A DNA stretch of 32,354 nt from CAYHGV01 sp964356135. GTDB taxonomy: Bacteria > Hydrothermota > Tepidihabitantia > CAYHGV01. This document shows, piece after piece, positions 29,278 to 32,354 of this stretch (positions are counted from its first letter, which is position 1; each line of letters begins with the position of its first letter). A model generated the notes under the pieces. It was not told the DNA's origin. It saw only the letters and a list, made by a program, of their open reading frames with translations, and made no database searches. The position numbers and the translations under genes are program-made. The DNA lies in contig CAYHGV010000026.1 in assembly GCA_964356135.1 (NCBI GenBank), positions 1 through 32,354 on the forward strand, in the 5' to 3' direction.

Positions 29278-32200
29278 CGGGGAAAACTTCATCCGGTTTT
29301 CTTGAAACCAGACTATCCGACACCAGGAAGGCGATACAGAAAGCTCGCCGGATAAGAGATGAGCGGAATCATTTATTAAAGTTTATGCTGCTGCTGTCTG
29401 CCGTTAGTTTTATCGTCCATGCCGATGGTGCGACCGTTGAATTAGGGCCGGTCGGGTCTCTGCCCGGGATAATCTCGAGCATCGGTGCAGGTGGGGATGC
29501 GGCAACGACCATTCCTTTTTCCTTCGATACTCTTGGAATCACAACCCATCCTTCACCGCTTGCCGGCTATGTTTATTTGCAGGTCGAGGACTTAAAACCG
29601 AACGGCAAACCAGGAACGCCAGCAGTACCGGTCAAAACCTTTGTCCTGACCTTACCGGGAGAAAGCGAAGTAACCGGTATCCGACTGGTCGACGGCCGAT
29701 TTCGTGAAATTAAAAATCCTTTGAGGATTACGCCCCATCCCCAACCGGTTCTACGGAACACCAACGGTGAAAGGTATTACCGGATTGATGAACGGGTCTA
29801 TCGCCAGACAACGTTCTATCCCGGGCAGGTCGTTTCCTACCAGACCGGTCGAGATAACGAAAAAACCTACTGCTTCATTCGGCTGTATCCGGTGTACTAT
29901 CTGCCCGATGAAAAGAGGACGGTTGTTCTGACCGAAGGCCGTCTCGAGATACAGTACCGAACGAAAGCGGTTCGGATTGCAACTGTCCAGGCGCCCAAAG
30001 GCGTGATAATCTGTCCGCCCGAGTTTATCGATTGTGCCCAGTCTTTGCAGACCTTTCACAGCACCGAATTGGGAATGGTGACGACGATTGTAACTACCGA
30101 TTGGATTGGACACCAGTATCAACCGGCTTCCCTTCCCCCGTATTCCGGTTATTCAGAGTACCAATCGGCGATTATTAAAAACTATGATTTTACGCTGGCG
30201 CGCAAAATTATTAGTTACCTGCGCGATACTGATGCCCATCCCAATCTCGGCTCGGTAATTATTTTGGGAGATGCGGCGATCGTGCCGCCGAGCTATTACT
30301 TTTTGCTCAACCCGAACGGTATTAATCTACCGGATTACTGGGCGCCGTCGGATTTGCTCTACGCCTCGCCCGATTATGACTTTGTCCCCAATGTGCGCGT
30401 CGGCCGCTTATCGGTCAGCGATATCGCCGAGGCGAATAGTATCATCATGAAACTTGCGGACTGGTATCCGGCGGATTGGAGTTGGTTTCAGAAGGCGGCC
30501 GTGGCAGGCGGAGACCCGTTCCCGGTTTATTTCCCGTATTACGACGAAGCGCTCATCGACGAGGCGATTAATCAAGAATCATTTAACGGTCTCGCGGTTA
30601 CCAAATTTTTCCGTTCCGACGAACAATTTACCAAAACGGCGGTCGAGGCGGATTTCGCCGCCGGTAATCTCGGGGTTTTGTTTGAAGCCGGGCATGGCTC
30701 GGGAGCTGCGATTCTTTTTGATGACGGCAGTGAACTGACCGCCGACGATGTGCTTGCGTATCCCAGCAGCAGTACCCTGCCCCTGGTCATGACGCCGGCG
30801 TGTAATGTCGGCGCCTTTGATACCGACCTCGTTCCAGTATTAAATTTTCCGACATCGTTTGGAGAAGCGGTGCTCAAATCGAAAGGGGGCGGCATCGGTT
30901 TCTTCGGGAACACCCGCATCGGTTTTACCGGTTTAGAATACTATCTTGACCAGGGCCGGCTCACGGCTACCCAGCATCAGTATGGGGATGCACTTTTTCT
31001 TAATAGTATTAAATCCTACCGCAACGGAGCCCAGGACCTGGGTGCAATTTATGAACAGTCGATTCTCGATTTTATCAGCGACAACGATATGACCGATACC
31101 CTCAACCAGTGGACGGTATTTTCGTTTGTGCTGTTAGGCGACCCGGCTCTGAAATTGCCCGCGGTCGTTTCCGGGACAAGCTACGAACTTCCCCAATCGA
31201 GCGTTGCGACGCCGACCTACTACAACGGCAACGGCTACCCGGTCTTCCAGGGAGCGGGATCGGATTCGATCGTCGTCAGTTCCACTTCTAACTCGCCAAG
31301 CATTCGCTATAAACTCTGCGATGCGACGAGCAGTCGTTTAGCCCTGGATACAAAGCACGATGGCAGCGCACCGTTCAGTTATAGTTTTAAGCCCGTTAAA
31401 AATCTACCCTGCTATCTCGTGCGGGCAGAATCCGAAGACGGGAAGGAGGGCTGGTTGTACACCTTCGTCACTGCCGGTTCGATTGTCGCGGATGGTGATA
31501 TCAAGGACTGGGAGCGCGCCGGGCTTCAGCCGGTTGCGGTCGACCCTGCCGATTTTAATCCGCCCGACTTCGATATCCGCCGTCTTTATGTGACCGACGA
31601 TGCCGAGTACTGGTATTTGGGTTTTGACCTGCTGGCATCCGATTCGACCGACATCACCTACGGCATAGCGATTGATTGCAAACCGGGCGGCTATACCGGC
31701 ACCCAGGGAAAAACTCAGGATGCGTTCGATAACTGGTTGGCGTTTGGACCCAATCATCCGGTCGATTATGAGATTTTTATCATTGCCTCCGGCTTATCCT
31801 TGACGCAATATCTTTATTGCTGGGAAGATACCGGTTGGAGTCGGACGATCTATCCCCGGGATTCGGGAAGTTTTGCCGGCTTCGATTCGATTTTAAATTT
31901 TGCCGAGCTTGCGGTTCCTAAAAAATTATTGCTCGGTTCGGATACCTTCTTCTTTTCGTTGTTTTCGTGCGGCTATGATTACAAGAATAAAGAACGTTCG
32001 CCCGCACTCGATGCCGCGCCGTCGGATCCGGCAACCTATCACGACCTGTATTACGGGAAGGTCTACGCCAACACCATCACTCAGTTTGCTACGGTGAAGA
32101 CAGGCGGGATCGAAGAGCGAGGGAAGAACCTTGCTCTCGGCTGGCAGGTGAGCCCCAATCCTTTCTCGGGCGGCGCGGTCATCAAGTACCAGGTGCCGGT

Positions 32201-32354
32201 CCCAGCGGTCGTCGCACTCAAAGTCTACGATAGAACCGGACGGCTGGTGCGGCGATTGGCGGAGGGGCTGAAACCCGCCGGAGTTTATGCCGTCCGCTGG
32301 GACGGCAGGGACGATGCGGGCAGCACGCTCGCCGCCGGCATCTATTTTTATCAC
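29274..32354 (+). CDS. C25 (gingipain-like) cysteine peptidase, secreted; 3' end outside the window
   Basis: Open to the window end, at least 1027 codons from ATG 29274. That ATG overlaps the previous stop (ATGA); the signal peptide itself begins at ATG 29385 (MLLLLSAVSFIVHADG), so the first 37 residues may be extra and 29385 could be the true start. A propeptide-like region is followed by the C25 catalytic domain, with His474 in EAGHGS and Cys510 in TPACNVGAFD, and GFFGNTRIG. Then comes a region starting IVADGDIKDWERAGL, like CBM9/DOMON-type domains. The protein ends in a FlgD/Por-like sorting domain (SPNPFSGGAVIKYQVP...LKVYDRTGRLVRRL...AAGIYFYH), nearly complete. Expected to be an extracellular endopeptidase acting with the M1 aminopeptidase. 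Confidence 0.9.
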   Translation, partial: MTGKTSSGFLETRLSDTRKAIQKARRIRDERNHLLKFMLLLSAVSFIVHADGATVELGPVGSLPGIISSIGAGGDAATTIPFSFDTLGITTHPSPLAGYVYLQVEDLKPNGKPGTPAVPVKTFVLTLPGESEVTGIRLVDGRFREIKNPLRITPHPQPVLRNTNGERYYRIDERVYRQTTFYPGQVVSYQTGRDNEKTYCFIRLYPVYYLPDEKRTVVLTEGRLEIQYRTKAVRIATVQAPKGVIICPPEFIDCAQSLQTFHSTELGMVTTIVTTDWIGHQYQPASLPPYSGYSEYQSAIIKNYDFTLARKIISYLRDTDAHPNLGSVIILGDAAIVPPSYYFLLNPNGINLPDYWAPSDLLYASPDYDFVPNVRVGRLSVSDIAEANSIIMKLADWYPADWSWFQKAAVAGGDPFPVYFPYYDEALIDEAINQESFNGLAVTKFFRSDEQFTKTAVEADFAAGNLGVLFEAGHGSGAAILFDDGSELTADDVLAYPSSSTLPLVMTPACNVGAFDTDLVPVLNFPTSFGEAVLKSKGGGIGFFGNTRIGFTGLEYYLDQGRLTATQHQYGDALFLNSIKSYRNGAQDLGAIYEQSILDFISDNDMTDTLNQWTVFSFVLLGDPALKLPAVVSGTSYELPQSSVATPTYYNGNGYPVFQGAGSDSIVVSSTSNSPSIRYKLCDATSSRLALDTKHDGSAPFSYSFKPVKNLPCYLVRAESEDGKEGWLYTFVTAGSIVADGDIKDWERAGLQPVAVDPADFNPPDFDIRRLYVTDDAEYWYLGFDLLASDSTDITYGIAIDCKPGGYTGTQGKTQDAFDNWLAFGPNHPVDYEIFIIASGLSLTQYLYCWEDTGWSRTIYPRDSGSFAGFDSILNFAELAVPKKLLLGSDTFFFSLFSCGYDYKNKERSPALDAAPSDPATYHDLYYGKVYANTITQFATVKTGGIEERGKNLALGWQVSPNPFSGGAVIKYQVPVPAVVALKVYDRTGRLVRRLAEGLKPAGVYAVRWDGRDDAGSTLAAGIYFYH

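Noticed and set aside
1..32354. tRNA, rRNA, riboswitch, integrase or transposase genes
   Set aside because: Looked for on both strands, especially at island edges; none could be supported. The mobile nature of the islands rests on repeats and gene content only.

Overview
The window is bacterial chromosomal DNA in which two stretches of conserved, G+C-rich genes (about 1-3700 and 16900-18950, then 23600 to the end) enclose accessory DNA. The organism looks like a diderm from an FCB-like or candidate-phylum lineage such as WOR-3/Stahlbacteria. This is inferred from a secreted M1 aminopeptidase and a C25 (gingipain-type) peptidase that both carry FlgD/Por-like C-terminal sorting domains, a MacAB-type exporter, and sigma70-like promoters placed directly on start codons. 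The taxon is an inference and needs a marker-gene tree.

Layout. 1-3675: a 5'-truncated MacA-like adaptor, a MacB-like ABC exporter and a ZIP metal transporter. 3790-16750: an accessory island with more mixed codon use. It holds a restriction-modification pair (4037-6171), a membrane-anchored PIN-domain protein (6296-8272), a tight three-gene cassette of Ser/Thr kinase, unknown TIM-barrel-like protein and PD-(D/E)xK nuclease with an inserted winged helix (8551-11372), and a five-gene NitT/TauT-type ABC importer operon that also encodes a methyltransferase and an unrecognised membrane protein (11781-16749). The three-gene cassette lies between two ~90% identical 63-bp direct repeats that look like the 3' end of a type IIG restriction-modification gene. 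16889-18949: fusA on the minus strand. 18950-23080: A+T-richer accessory DNA on the minus strand with a HigB-HigA-SecB-like toxin-antitoxin-chaperone operon and a TcmP/radical-SAM pair. 23079-23422: a GYD-domain gene broken by a small palindromic insertion. 23590-26438: ispF, a rhomboid protease, ribD and ribE in overlapping order. 26660-32354: a small membrane protein, a lipoprotein with an in-frame stop, and the two secreted peptidases, the last running off the window.

How the genes work together. The 4-11.4 kb part reads as a defence island: modification and restriction, a possible RNA-targeting PIN effector at the membrane, and a kinase-led cassette whose effector would be the HTH-nuclease. 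I do not recognise that cassette as a described system; it is the best candidate for a new one. The TAC and TcmP modules are a second, separate accessory block next to fusA.

A recurring feature is promoters whose -10 box ends 6-13 nt before a start codon that lacks a Shine-Dalgarno sequence (fusA, ispF, the methyltransferase, a 59-aa ORF), which predicts leaderless or near-leaderless mRNAs beside ordinary SD-led genes. Short palindromic elements occur in intergenic DNA and inside genes (ispF tail, GYD pseudogene, M1 peptidase sorting domain). I saw no tRNA, rRNA, CRISPR array or transposase. All assignments come from reading motifs by eye; no database search was run.
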